A stretch of DNA of 20,594 bases from assembly GCA_937877655.1 (NCBI GenBank), contig CALFJC010000120.1:1-20594 (forward strand). The letters run 5' to 3'. Below, piece by piece: positions 6,936 to 15,175 of this stretch. Both the position numbers and the translations under genes were made by a program. Source of the DNA: an uncultured Selenomonadales bacterium. GTDB taxonomy: Bacteria > Bacillota > Negativicutes > Selenomonadales > Selenomonadaceae. Every line of letters starts with the position of its first letter. Position 1 is the first letter of the stretch. The notes under the pieces are model-generated. The model did not search any database. It was not told the DNA's origin and was given only the letters and a program-made list of their open reading frames with translations.

Positions 6936-7487
6936 ATGATGAAAAAAATTTTTGCGATAATCTTTCTGGGCACGGCAATTTTAATTTCAGGATGCGGCGG
7001 AGAAAATTCTTCGGAAGTTCATGAACATTCTCATGCCGTCGCGCAGGCATCACCCGTTGCGAAAAATATTCCGAACTTCACGGCGAAAACGATTAACGGC
7101 GCGGATGTCACGAACGAAATTTTTGCGTCAAAGAAAATTACAATCGTAAATATCTGGGGAACTTTTTGCCCGCCCTGCATTGCCGAAATGCCCGAACTCG
7201 GCAAGCTGGCTCGCTCGTTGCCCGCCGACGCACAACTTATCGGGATTGTCTGTGACGCTTCGGAAAAATCTGCGCAAATTCAAAGAGCCGTTCAGATAAC
7301 CAAAGAAGCTCGCGCAGATTTCGTGAACATTATTCCTGACGCCGCGCTTACAAAATTTATGGAGAATGTCGAGGCGGTTCCGACTACAATTTTTGTGAAC
7401 AACAAGGGCGAAGTTGTCGGCAATGCGATTGTCGGCGCGAATGTCGAGGCTTACAAAAATGAACTGGAAAAACTTCTCAAAGATTAG
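6936..7487 (+). CDS. TlpA/ResA-like thioredoxin lipoprotein
   Basis: This is an exported, membrane-anchored thiol-disulfide oxidoreductase. A signal peptide ends in the lipobox ISGC (C20). After a His-rich linker comes a thioredoxin fold with the active site WGTFCPPC (C78, C81) and the cis-proline in EAVPTTIF (P149). The 183-residue length is normal for the family. Three in-frame ATGs compete at 6927, 6936 and 6939: GGGAG ends at 6926, so the first is too close, and the second has a nine-base spacing. It is the first gene of a tight trio with a small CXXC membrane protein and a membrane ferredoxin. I infer that these feed electrons to the TlpA active site outside the membrane; the final thiol or disulfide target is unknown. 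Confidence 0.9.
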   Translation: MMKKIFAIIFLGTAILISGCGGENSSEVHEHSHAVAQASPVAKNIPNFTAKTINGADVTNEIFASKKITIVNIWGTFCPPCIAEMPELGKLARSLPADAQLIGIVCDASEKSAQIQRAVQITKEARADFVNIIPDAALTKFMENVEAVPTTIFVNNKGEVVGNAIVGANVEAYKNELEKLLKD

Positions 7488-7605
7488 GCTGGTAATTTTT
7501 TTTGCGGGCGCGGCAATGATTTTTTTTGGCGCAGAGCGCGGCGAGTTGGAAATTATTTTTCAAAAGGCGTCGCGAGTTTGTCTTGAGTGCATCGGGCTCG
7601 GCTGA
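7459..7605 (+). CDS. Small CXXC membrane protein, CD1871A-like
   Basis: A 48-residue ORF with one hydrophobic segment (residues 10-23), a G-ERGE turn and the C-terminal CLECIGLG carrying the CXXC pair (C41, C44). This matches my memory of the CD1871A family of small CXXC proteins in anaerobic Bacillota, which ends in the same kind of motif. The ATG at 7459 has GAGG nine bases upstream and lies inside the end of the thioredoxin gene (29-base overlap); the TGA at 7603-7605 shares one base with the next start. Function is unestablished. Its position suggests a redox link between the membrane ferredoxin and the TlpA-like protein. Confidence 0.8.
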   Translation: MNWKNFSKIRLVIFFAGAAMIFFGAERGELEIIFQKASRVCLECIGLG

Positions 7606-8390
7606 TGAAAAGGCGATTGATTCAATTTGCGGCAACGATTTTGACGAATCCTCTTGCGGCAAATTTTTTTGGCGGAAAAATTTATCGCGGCGATTTAAAA
7701 AATTTCTGTGCGCCCGGATTAAATTGCTGGTCATGTCCTGCGGCAACTTTCAGCTGTCCGATTGGAGCACTGCAAGCCGTCGCAGGCGCGGGCGGCAAGT
7801 TCAGCTTTTATACGGCGGGCTTTGTAATTTTAATCGGCTTGTTGCTTGGAAGAATCGTCTGCGGTTTTTTATGTCCGTTCGGCTTGATTCAAGAGCTTTT
7901 GGATAAAATTCCGTCGCCGAAAATTTTTTTGCCGCGCAGATTGACTCGCATAAAATATTTTTTGCTGATAATTTTCGTGCTGATTTTGCCCGTTGCAACG
8001 AAATTCGGCGAGCCGACTTTTTGCGAATACATTTGCCCGGCGGGAACACTGGAAGCGGGCTTGCCGCTAATTGCAACTCACGAAGAATTTCGCGGCGTTT
8101 TGGGAAATTTATTCGCGCTGAAAATTTTTATCCTGCTTGTCGTGATTGGCGGGAGCATTTTTGTTCACAGATTTTTTTGTCGGGTAATGTGTCCGCTCGG
8201 CGCGATTTACGGCTTGCTGAACAAGTACAGCTTTTATCAAATAAATTTCTCCGCCGATAAATGCATCGGTTGCGGGTGTTGCAAAAAAATTTGTCCGCTA
8301 GACCTCGACCCGACAAAAGAATGCAATTCTGCCGAATGTGTCCGTTGCCTTCGTTGCAAAAAAATTTGTCCCGCGAAGGCTCTTCGTTAA
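7605..8390 (+). CDS. Membrane 4Fe-4S protein (NapH/NosR C-terminal-like)
   Basis: A 261-residue polytopic membrane protein with about four hydrophobic segments (near 70-86, 116-131, 170-187 and a shorter one near 11-22). It has the conserved loops CGFLCPFG (86-93), CEYICPAG (140-147) and CRVMCPLG (192-199) typical of NapH/YccM-type proteins. The C-terminus has two ferredoxin motifs: C220, C223, C226, C230 and C245, C248, C251, C255. The extra N-terminal CWSCPAATFSCP cysteines are also seen in relatives. I start it at the ATG at 7605, which touches the previous stop; a GTG at 7587 would add six residues. It probably carries electrons across the membrane to the neighbouring thiol proteins. No clear terminator is seen after the stop. 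Confidence 0.9.
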   Translation: MKRRLIQFAATILTNPLAANFFGGKIYRGDLKNFCAPGLNCWSCPAATFSCPIGALQAVAGAGGKFSFYTAGFVILIGLLLGRIVCGFLCPFGLIQELLDKIPSPKIFLPRRLTRIKYFLLIIFVLILPVATKFGEPTFCEYICPAGTLEAGLPLIATHEEFRGVLGNLFALKIFILLVVIGGSIFVHRFFCRVMCPLGAIYGLLNKYSFYQINFSADKCIGCGCCKKICPLDLDPTKECNSAECVRCLRCKKICPAKALR

Positions 8391-8418
8391 AACTTTGATT
8401 AAAAATCACAAAAAAATA

Positions 8419-8447
8419 TTGACTGTTTTTAAGGTACCGTGTATCAT
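8419..8447 (+). promoter_or_regulatory. Promoter of the marR-ABC exporter unit
   Basis: TTGACT (8419-8424), exactly 17 bases, then TATCAT (8442-8447) gives one of the best promoter matches in the window. Transcription would begin near 8453, leaving a leader of about 35 bases before the MarR start. Confidence 0.75.
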
Positions 8448-8467
8448 TATCTTACAGGGTACCATTA
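8430..8467. promoter_or_regulatory. Probable MarR operator: paired GGTACC half-sites flanking the -10 box
   Basis: Two GGTACC palindromes (8433-8438 and 8458-8463) lie 25 bases apart inside a larger imperfect inverted repeat: TAAGGTACCGTG on the left and CAGGGTACCATTA on the right. They bracket the -10 box and the predicted start of transcription, so binding would block RNA polymerase. Autorepression by the adjacent MarR protein is the simplest reading. Confidence 0.55.
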
Positions 8468-8487
8468 ATTTTTTGGGAGGAATAATT

Positions 8488-8973
8488 ATGGCAAGCGACA
8501 AAGATTTAACAAAAAGCCTTTTGGAAATGTACAGTCTCTTGCATCGCTATCACATGATGTGGTACGGAAAAAATTTCGGCGGACTCGACCCGTGGCAGGG
8601 GCAAGGAAGAATTTTGTCGGCACTGCGCAGAATGCACAGCATAAATCAAAAGGAACTCGGCTTTATCTTGGACATTCGTCCGCAGTCTTTGGGCGAGCTC
8701 CTTCAGAAATTGGAAGCAAACGGATATATAATTCGCTATCGCTCCAAAGAAGACAAGCGCGCAATGATTGTGGAGCTGACGGAGAAGGGCGAAACTTTTC
8801 AACTGCAAAAACCCGATTATGAGGAACTTTATATAACTTTGTCAAAGACTGAGCGCAAAACATTGCAAAATTCTTTTGATAAAATTGCTGAACAACTTAA
8901 GGGGTTGATTCGACAAGAGCTTGAAGACGACGAATATTATGAAGGGCAAAATTACCCGACTTTCAAAATCTGA
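8488..8973 (+). CDS. MarR-family transcriptional regulator
   Basis: A 161-residue winged-helix regulator. The MarR layout is visible: an N-terminal helical dimerisation part, GQGRILSALRRMHSINQKELG leading to the recognition helix around RPQSLGELLQKLEANGYI, then the wing RYRSKEDKRAMIVELTEKG with the family's D-x-R, and a C-terminal dimer helix. The ATG has GGGAGG seven bases before it. It has its own promoter with an inverted GGTACC pair and is followed 86 bases later by an ABC exporter gene on the same strand, the usual arrangement for a drug- or metabolite-responsive repressor of an efflux pump. The acidic C-terminus (ELEDDEYYEGQ) is unremarkable. The ligand is unknown. Confidence 0.92.
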   Translation: MASDKDLTKSLLEMYSLLHRYHMMWYGKNFGGLDPWQGQGRILSALRRMHSINQKELGFILDIRPQSLGELLQKLEANGYIIRYRSKEDKRAMIVELTEKGETFQLQKPDYEELYITLSKTERKTLQNSFDKIAEQLKGLIRQELEDDEYYEGQNYPTFKI

Positions 8974-9004
8974 ATTAAGGAGTTAGCTTATGGCTTATAG
9001 GCTC

Positions 9005-9041
9005 TTCATTCCTAATTCCTAATTCATAATTCCTAATTGCA
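9005..9041. repeat. CCTAATT phrase repeat upstream of the ABC exporter gene
   Basis: ATTCCTAATTCCTAATTC, then ATAATTCCTAATT: four CCTAATT phrases just before the GGGAGGG ribosome site. Its core is the same sequence as the right arm of the inverted repeat at 10837-10860. Confidence 0.8.
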
Positions 9042-9059
9042 TTTCAGGGAGGGATTTTC

Positions 9060-10787
9060 ATGATCAAGGACAGATTGAATTTTTTCGCGGAGATTTATTC
9101 GGCGCACAAAAAAGCGTTTTCGTTCGTGGTAATCGGCTCGTTAATCTGCGCGGGGCTCGGACTGCTCTCGCCGATGCTGATTCGTCACGTTATGGATGAA
9201 CTTTTGCCGCACGGCATTTCGTCCGAAATGATTTTGACGGCGGGCGCACTCTTGGCGATTTACGCGGCGAATTATTTTTTGAATTACAAAGTCGAAGTCG
9301 TCGGTCGCGGCATGGGCGCGAAAATTGAATTCAAAATGCGCGAAAAACTTTTCCGCCATCTGTTGAGAATGGGATATTCTTTCTACGACAACGCGCAGAG
9401 CGGGCAACTTTTATCGCGGCTCGTCAACGACATTGCGGAAGTCGGAAATTTAATGTTCGCAATTCCTCACCTGTTCATGACTTGCTCGATAACTTTAATC
9501 GGCTCGGTCGCCTTGCTTTTCTGGCTGAATTGGCAACTTGCAATCGTCGTAACCGCCCTGCTGATTTTCAAAACTTTTACAACGATAAAACTCAACGGCG
9601 ACATGAAAAAAACGTTCATGCAAGCGCGAGAAAACACCGGCGATTTGAGCGGACAAATTTCGGAGAGTTTGCAGGGAATTCGTCTTGTAAAAACTTTCAG
9701 CAACGAAGAAAAAGAACTCGACAAAATGCTCCGCGCAGGCGAAAACCTTTTATCGGTTCAGGAAAATTCTTTTCAAACAGTCGGAAAACTTCACGGCGGA
9801 ATAGATTTTTTTTCCAACGTCATGAACTTAACGATTATCGTACTCGGCGGCGCGTTAATAAGTCTCGGCTTGATGAAAATCAGCGATCTCGTTGCCTTTC
9901 TGCTTTACATGATGCTTTGCATGCGCCCCGTCTTTCAGCTGATGATGCTGACGGAAGTTTATCAGCGCGGCATGGCGGGCGTCGAACGTTATCGCGAACT
10001 TATGAATCTCCCAGAAAGCAACGAACTTTCCGCCGAGCGCGTCGCCAAAATCGAAGGCAACACGCAGGCGATTGAATTTTCTCACGTGAATTTTGGTTAC
10101 GAAAACAATCCGCTGATTTTCAACGATTTTAATTTGAGTATTGCGGCGGGCGAACACGTCGGGATTGTCGGCATGACCGGCGGCGGCAAAACTACTCTCT
10201 GCGAACTTCTTTTGGGCATGTATGATCTCAACGGCGGAAAAATTTCCATCAACGGACGCGACATCAAAACCGTTAAGACTGACAGCTTGAGAAAAGAAGT
10301 CGGCATGATTCAACAGGATACATTTCTGTTTTCGGCGAGCGTCAAAGACAATATCGCTTACGGCAGAGAAAATGCCACAGATGAAGAAATTATCGAGGCG
10401 GCTCGCCTTGCCGAAGCCCACGAATTTATTTCCGCACTCCCGAACGGCTATGATACTTTTATCGGCGAACGCGGCGTTAAACTCAGCGGCGGGCAAAAAC
10501 AACGTCTCGCCATTGCCAGAATGTTTCTCCGCAACCCGAAAATTTTAATTCTTGACGAAGCAACTTCCGCGCTCGACAATGAAACCGAACGTCAAATTCA
10601 AAAGGCAATGAAAAAACTTTCCGAAAACCGCACGACGATAACCGTTGCGCATCGCCTTGCCACAATCCGCAACTCGAACAGAATTCTTGTCCTTGAACAC
10701 GGCAACATTACCGAAGAAGGCACTCACGAAAATTTGATGGCGCGGCGCGGAGTTTATTACAATCTCTCAACCAACGCCGCAGCATGA
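9060..10787 (+). CDS. ABC exporter, fused membrane and ATPase domains (multidrug/lipid type)
   Basis: A 575-residue half-transporter: a six-helix exporter membrane domain (about residues 20-300), then a nucleotide-binding domain. Walker A GMTGGGKT is at 371-378, the Q-loop in GMIQQDTFLFSASVKDNI, the signature LSGGQ at 475-479, Walker B ILILDE at 495-500 and the H-loop H531. All catalytic residues are present, so it could act as a homodimer; no second half-transporter gene follows. It starts at an ATG with AGGGAGGG upstream. The MarR gene in front suggests induction by an exported compound. Substrate could be a drug, lipid or peptide: no peptidase domain is present. It is followed by a perfect inverted repeat rather than a normal terminator. 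Confidence 0.93.
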   Translation: MIKDRLNFFAEIYSAHKKAFSFVVIGSLICAGLGLLSPMLIRHVMDELLPHGISSEMILTAGALLAIYAANYFLNYKVEVVGRGMGAKIEFKMREKLFRHLLRMGYSFYDNAQSGQLLSRLVNDIAEVGNLMFAIPHLFMTCSITLIGSVALLFWLNWQLAIVVTALLIFKTFTTIKLNGDMKKTFMQARENTGDLSGQISESLQGIRLVKTFSNEEKELDKMLRAGENLLSVQENSFQTVGKLHGGIDFFSNVMNLTIIVLGGALISLGLMKISDLVAFLLYMMLCMRPVFQLMMLTEVYQRGMAGVERYRELMNLPESNELSAERVAKIEGNTQAIEFSHVNFGYENNPLIFNDFNLSIAAGEHVGIVGMTGGGKTTLCELLLGMYDLNGGKISINGRDIKTVKTDSLRKEVGMIQQDTFLFSASVKDNIAYGRENATDEEIIEAARLAEAHEFISALPNGYDTFIGERGVKLSGGQKQRLAIARMFLRNPKILILDEATSALDNETERQIQKAMKKLSENRTTITVAHRLATIRNSNRILVLEHGNITEEGTHENLMARRGVYYNLSTNAAA

Positions 10788-10791
10788 AGGC

Positions 10792-10860
10792 AATTATGAA
10801 TTAGGAATTAGGAATTAATAATGAAGGAAGAAGTTCATTCCTAATTCCTAATTCATAATT
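10792..10860. repeat. Perfect 24-bp inverted repeat made of AATTAGG phrases
   Basis: The left arm 10792-10815 is the exact reverse complement of the right arm 10837-10860, with a 21-base loop. Each arm is built from the phrase AATTAGG interrupted by AATTATG, and another CCTAATT follows at 10862-10868. No T run follows, so it is not a standard terminator. It ends a few bases before the pcrA ribosome site. Confidence 0.9.
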
Positions 10861-10888
10861 CCTAATTATCAGAAAGGAGAATGCTCTT

Positions 10889-13102
10889 TTGTCCGAGCAA
10901 TTTTTTTTTGAAAATCTTAATGCCGAACAAAAAAAGGCTGTCGAATATCTCGACGGCTCGCTTTTGGTTATGGCGGGCGCGGGCTCCGGAAAAACTCGCG
11001 TTTTGACTTACCGCATTGCAAATTTAATCGCGCACGGAATTTCGCCCTTCAATATTTTGGCGATAACTTTCACGAACAAAGCCGCCAACGAAATGAAAAA
11101 CCGCGCAGAAAAATTAATCGGCGCGGCGGCAAAAAATGTTGTGTTGAGTACTTTTCATTCTTTTTGCGCACGGCTTTTGCGAAGAGAAATTAAAATTACA
11201 AACGAGTTCTCAAGCAATTTCGCGATTTACGATGCCGGCGACTCAAAAACTCTCCTTAAACGTTGCGTCAACGAATTGCAACTCGGAGAAAATATTTTCG
11301 ACAAAATCAACGGCAAAATCTCCGACTTGAAAAATAATTTGATAACGCCCGCGCAGTTCAAAGAAAAAATTTCTTACGGCGGCAATGCTTACGAAGCGAA
11401 TGTCGCGCTGATTTACGAGCTTTATCAGAAAAAGTTGCGGGAAAACAACGCGCTTGACTTCGACGATCTCATTTTTAAAACCGTGCAACTTTTCCGCGCC
11501 TTCCCCGAAATTCTGGAGAAATATCAGGAGCGTTTTCGATACATTTCAATCGATGAATATCAAGACACGAATTTTGCGCAGTATGTTTTGACAAATTTGC
11601 TTGCCGCCAAATATAAAAATCTCTGCGTTGTCGGCGACGCGGATCAATCGATTTACGGCTGGCGCGGCGCGGACATGCGCAACATTTTAAATTTCGAGCG
11701 CGATTATCCCGAAGCGAAAATTATTTTTCTGGAACAAAATTATCGTTCGACAAAAACTATTTTGCGGGCGGCAAATTCCGTTATCCAAAATAATTTCGAC
11801 CGCAAGCCGAAAAATCTTTGGACTCAAAACGAGTCGGGCGAAAAAATTAAATTAATCAGATGCGAAAGCGACAAGTTGGAAGCCGCGATTGTTGCCAAAG
11901 AAGTTAAACGGCTCGTCGAACAGGAAAATTTTTCTTACAACGAAATTGCTCTGCTCTATCGCACAAATGCGCAGTCGCGGCTGTTTGAAGAAAAATTTAT
12001 GCGCGAAGAAATTCCCTACGTCATAATCGGCGGGCTGAAATTTTATGATCGCAAGGAAATTAAAGACATCCTCGCCTATCTTCATGTTATCGCCAACCCG
12101 CGAGATGATTTTCATCTTTTGCGAATAATCAACACGCCGAAGCGCGGAATCGGCTTAACAAATTTAAATCGGCTGGCAGAATTCGCAAGCGCGCAAGAAA
12201 TTTCGATTATGGAACTTATCGCCGACAAAAAACTTTTGGCTCAACTTGGACTTAATCCAAAATTCCGCGCAGGACTTCAAGGTTTTGCGGCAATGATGAT
12301 GAGTTTAACCGAGTCGGCAAAAAATCTTTCCGTCGACAGATTGATAATCAGCGTGTTGAACGAATCGGGTTATATGCAAATGCTCCGCGACGGCGCGGAA
12401 GAAGGCAAGCTCGAAAACATTTCTCGCGAAGAAAATTTGGGAACATTTGTCGACAGCGCGAAAGAATTTGTCGAAATGAATCCGGCGGGCACTTTGGAAG
12501 ATTTTTTGAATCACGTTGCGTTGATAACCGACTTGGACACTCTTGACGAAGAAGAATCTCGCGTAAAATTGATGACGGTTCACGCGGCGAAAGGTTTGGA
12601 ATTCCCGGTTGTGTTTATGGTCGGCATGGAGGACGGGATTTTTCCGCATTATATTTCTTTGGAAGACGAGGCGGAACTTGAGGAGGAGCGGCGCGCCTGT
12701 TACGTTGCAATTACCCGCGCCAAAAGAAAACTTTACATAACGGCGACTTATACCAGAATGTCTTTCGGGAAAATGCGCGACCAAGATATTTCGCGCTTCG
12801 TCGAAGAAATTCCCGATTCTTGCCTTGAACGATTGGGAATAAAACCCGTCTTTGTTCCGCAAAAAAAATCTTCGTCTCCGAGCTACAAACCGCCGACGGC
12901 TTATCGTCCCGCGCAGAGTAAAACTCCTGAAAAAAAATCTCCGCCCGCAAATTTTCAAGTCGGCGACATGATTAATCACAAAAAATTCGGGCTCGGAACC
13001 GTTATGTCGATTGACAACGGAATTTTGACGGTTTCTTTTTCAAATATCGAAGTCGGCGTTAAAAAACTTTTGGCGACAATCGCGCCGATTGATAAAATTT
13101 AA
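10889..13102 (+). CDS. pcrA: ATP-dependent DNA helicase PcrA/UvrD
   Basis: Superfamily 1A 3'-5' DNA helicase used in nucleotide excision repair, plasmid replication and clearing of transcription or recombination intermediates. The helicase motifs occur in order: I AGAGSGKT (29-36), Ia TFTNKAANEM, II DEYQDTN, III GDADQSIYGWRGAD, IV QNYRSTKTI, V VHAAKGLEFPVVF and VI CYVAITRAKRKLY. The C-terminal NHKKFGLGTVMSIDNGILTV is the Tudor-like domain that contacts RNA polymerase in PcrA. The 737-residue length is normal. The start is TTG (10889) with AAAGGAGA eight bases before it. ligA follows almost immediately, the usual pcrA-ligA order in Bacillota. Confidence 0.97.
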   Translation: MSEQFFFENLNAEQKKAVEYLDGSLLVMAGAGSGKTRVLTYRIANLIAHGISPFNILAITFTNKAANEMKNRAEKLIGAAAKNVVLSTFHSFCARLLRREIKITNEFSSNFAIYDAGDSKTLLKRCVNELQLGENIFDKINGKISDLKNNLITPAQFKEKISYGGNAYEANVALIYELYQKKLRENNALDFDDLIFKTVQLFRAFPEILEKYQERFRYISIDEYQDTNFAQYVLTNLLAAKYKNLCVVGDADQSIYGWRGADMRNILNFERDYPEAKIIFLEQNYRSTKTILRAANSVIQNNFDRKPKNLWTQNESGEKIKLIRCESDKLEAAIVAKEVKRLVEQENFSYNEIALLYRTNAQSRLFEEKFMREEIPYVIIGGLKFYDRKEIKDILAYLHVIANPRDDFHLLRIINTPKRGIGLTNLNRLAEFASAQEISIMELIADKKLLAQLGLNPKFRAGLQGFAAMMMSLTESAKNLSVDRLIISVLNESGYMQMLRDGAEEGKLENISREENLGTFVDSAKEFVEMNPAGTLEDFLNHVALITDLDTLDEEESRVKLMTVHAAKGLEFPVVFMVGMEDGIFPHYISLEDEAELEEERRACYVAITRAKRKLYITATYTRMSFGKMRDQDISRFVEEIPDSCLERLGIKPVFVPQKKSSSPSYKPPTAYRPAQSKTPEKKSPPANFQVGDMINHKKFGLGTVMSIDNGILTVSFSNIEVGVKKLLATIAPIDKI

Positions 13103-13116
13103 GGCAGGTGATTGAA

Positions 13117-15123
13117 TTGGATATTTCGCAAGTCAAGGCGGAGATTTTGCAACTTCGCAAAGAAATTCGGCGGCACAACAAAAAATATTATGAACTCGAC
13201 GCGCCCGAAATTTCCGATTACGAATATGATAAGTTGATGACGCGGCTGAAGGAATTGGAGGCGGCTTATCCCGAATTCATAACGCCGACTTCGCCGACGC
13301 AACTTGTCGGGGGCTCTGCGCGGCGCGAGGCGGGAAAATTGGTTGCGCATGATGTGCCGATGCTTTCGCTCCAAGACGTTTTCAGCCGCGAGGAAGTGGA
13401 AAATTTTATGAACGACACGATTGAAAAGCTCGGCGCGCCGGAATTTGTTGTCGAAGAAAAAATTGACGGCTTGTCAATGGCTCTGCGTTATGAGGACGGA
13501 AAATTTATTCAGGCGATAACTCGCGGCGACGGCACGCAAGGCGAAGACGTTACGGAAAATGCGTTGGTTATTGAAGACGTTGTAAAAAATTTGGTTGACG
13601 CGCCGAAATATTTTGAGATTCGCGGCGAAGTTTACATGACGCATAAAAATTTTTTGGCGACAAATGATCGTCAAGAAAAATTGGGCTTGAAAATTTTTGC
13701 CAACCCGCGAAACTGCGCGGCGGGTACTCTTCGCCAGCTCGACAGCAGAATTGTTCGCGAAAGAAAACTTTCAATGTTCGTTTTCAACATGCAGAAGATT
13801 GACGGCGTCGAAATTCAAAGTCACGTCGAAGCGTATGATTTCATGGCGAAAAACGGCGTGAAAATTATTCATGCTTACAAAGTCTGCAAAAGTTTTGAGG
13901 AGGTTTGGCGGGCGATTGAAGAAATCGGCGAGCGGCGCGAAAATCTCGGCTACGACATTGACGGCGCGGTTGTCAAAGTGAATTCTTTTGCCGACAGAGA
14001 AAAATTGGGCGCGACGAGTAAATTTCCGCGTTGGGCAGTCGCTTACAAATATCCTCCCGACGAGCGCGAAACCGTTTTGAAAAAAATTGAGTTGAGCGTC
14101 GGGCGGACGGGCAGAATTACTCCGACGGCAGTTTTTGACGCGGTGAGTTTGAACGGAACAAAAGTCGAACGCGCAACTTTGCACAACCAAGATTTTATCG
14201 ACGCGCTTGACATTCGCATCGGCGATACGATAAAAGTTTACAAGAGCGGCGAAATTATTCCGCGAGTCAGCGGCGTTGTCATTTCAAAGCGTCCCGAAAA
14301 CTCCGCGCCGTTCAAATTTCCCGAAACATGTCCCGTCTGCAATCACAAATTGGAGCGCGAAGAATCCGCCGCCGATTTTCGTTGCGTCAATCCGAATTGT
14401 CCCGCGCAGTTGGAAAATCATTTGCTGAACTTTGTCGGGCGCAACGCAATGGACATCAAAGGGCTCGGCGAAACTTCAATTCCGAAACTCATTTCCGAAG
14501 GGCTTATAAAAACCGTTGCCGACATTTACAAGCTGAAAAATTTCCGCGCAGATTTGATTGACAAAAAAATTTTCGGGCGCGAAAAAGCTACGGACAATGT
14601 TTTGACGGCGATTGAAGAGAGCAAAAAAAATTCGCCCGCAAAACTTTTGACGGGCTTGGGGATTTTCGGCGTGGGAAGCGCGGCGGCAAGAGATTTGATT
14701 CAACATTTCGGCGGGCTTGAGGAACTTTCAAAGGCGACGTTGGAAGAACTTCAAACCGTGCCCGACATCGGCGAAGTGACTGCGCGGCACATCAGAGAGT
14801 TTTTCGACGACGCGGACAATCTTAAAATTTTGGAGGAGCTTAAAGAAAGGGGCTTAACAATGGCTGAAGAGAAAAAAGTTTTTGAAGAGGGCTCGGCGAT
14901 AGCGGGCAAAAGTTTTGTGTTGACGGGCAAGCTGGAGAAATTTACTCGCGACGAGGCAAGCAAACTCATCACGGAGCGCGGCGGGCTCGTCAAAGGTTCA
15001 GTCAGCAAAAATACCGATTATGTTATTGTCGGCGACAAGGCGGGCTCCAAACTCAAAAAGGCGCAGGAGCTCGGCATAAAAACTTTGTCCGAAGAAGAAT
15101 TTGAAAAGCTTTTGGCTGAATAA
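13117..15123 (+). CDS. ligA: NAD-dependent DNA ligase LigA
   Basis: Seals nicks in replication and repair using NAD+. The domains run in order: Ia (HNKKYYELDAPEISDYEYD), the adenylation domain with catalytic lysine in EEKIDG (K115), OB fold, Cys4 zinc finger (CPVC...CVNPNC, about residues 405-428), helix-hairpin-helix repeats and a C-terminal BRCT domain (about 590-668). I favour the TTG at 13117, which gives the expected N-terminus MDISQ and places AGG eight bases upstream. A GTG at 13108 would add three residues but sits against the pcrA stop with no ribosome-site spacing. The full-length protein is 668 residues. It is in one operon with pcrA and is closed by a strong terminator. Confidence 0.97.
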   Translation: MDISQVKAEILQLRKEIRRHNKKYYELDAPEISDYEYDKLMTRLKELEAAYPEFITPTSPTQLVGGSARREAGKLVAHDVPMLSLQDVFSREEVENFMNDTIEKLGAPEFVVEEKIDGLSMALRYEDGKFIQAITRGDGTQGEDVTENALVIEDVVKNLVDAPKYFEIRGEVYMTHKNFLATNDRQEKLGLKIFANPRNCAAGTLRQLDSRIVRERKLSMFVFNMQKIDGVEIQSHVEAYDFMAKNGVKIIHAYKVCKSFEEVWRAIEEIGERRENLGYDIDGAVVKVNSFADREKLGATSKFPRWAVAYKYPPDERETVLKKIELSVGRTGRITPTAVFDAVSLNGTKVERATLHNQDFIDALDIRIGDTIKVYKSGEIIPRVSGVVISKRPENSAPFKFPETCPVCNHKLEREESAADFRCVNPNCPAQLENHLLNFVGRNAMDIKGLGETSIPKLISEGLIKTVADIYKLKNFRADLIDKKIFGREKATDNVLTAIEESKKNSPAKLLTGLGIFGVGSAAARDLIQHFGGLEELSKATLEELQTVPDIGEVTARHIREFFDDADNLKILEELKERGLTMAEEKKVFEEGSAIAGKSFVLTGKLEKFTRDEASKLITERGGLVKGSVSKNTDYVIVGDKAGSKLKKAQELGIKTLSEEEFEKLLAE

Positions 15124-15130
15124 TTTTTTT

Positions 15131-15165
15131 CAATCTCCGCTGAAATTTAAGGCGGAGATTTTTTG
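15131..15165 (+). terminator. Intrinsic terminator after ligA
   Basis: AATCTCCGC (15132-15140) pairs with GCGGAGATT (15152-15160) in a 9-bp stem with an 11-base loop, followed by TTTTTTG. It begins nine bases after the ligA stop and has a T run only on the plus strand. Confidence 0.9.
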
Positions 15166-15175
15166 TTCGGGAAAA

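Noticed and set aside
12305..12979. A 224-codon ORF antisense to pcrA
   Set aside because: It lies opposite conserved helicase motifs and shows no ribosome site or domain.
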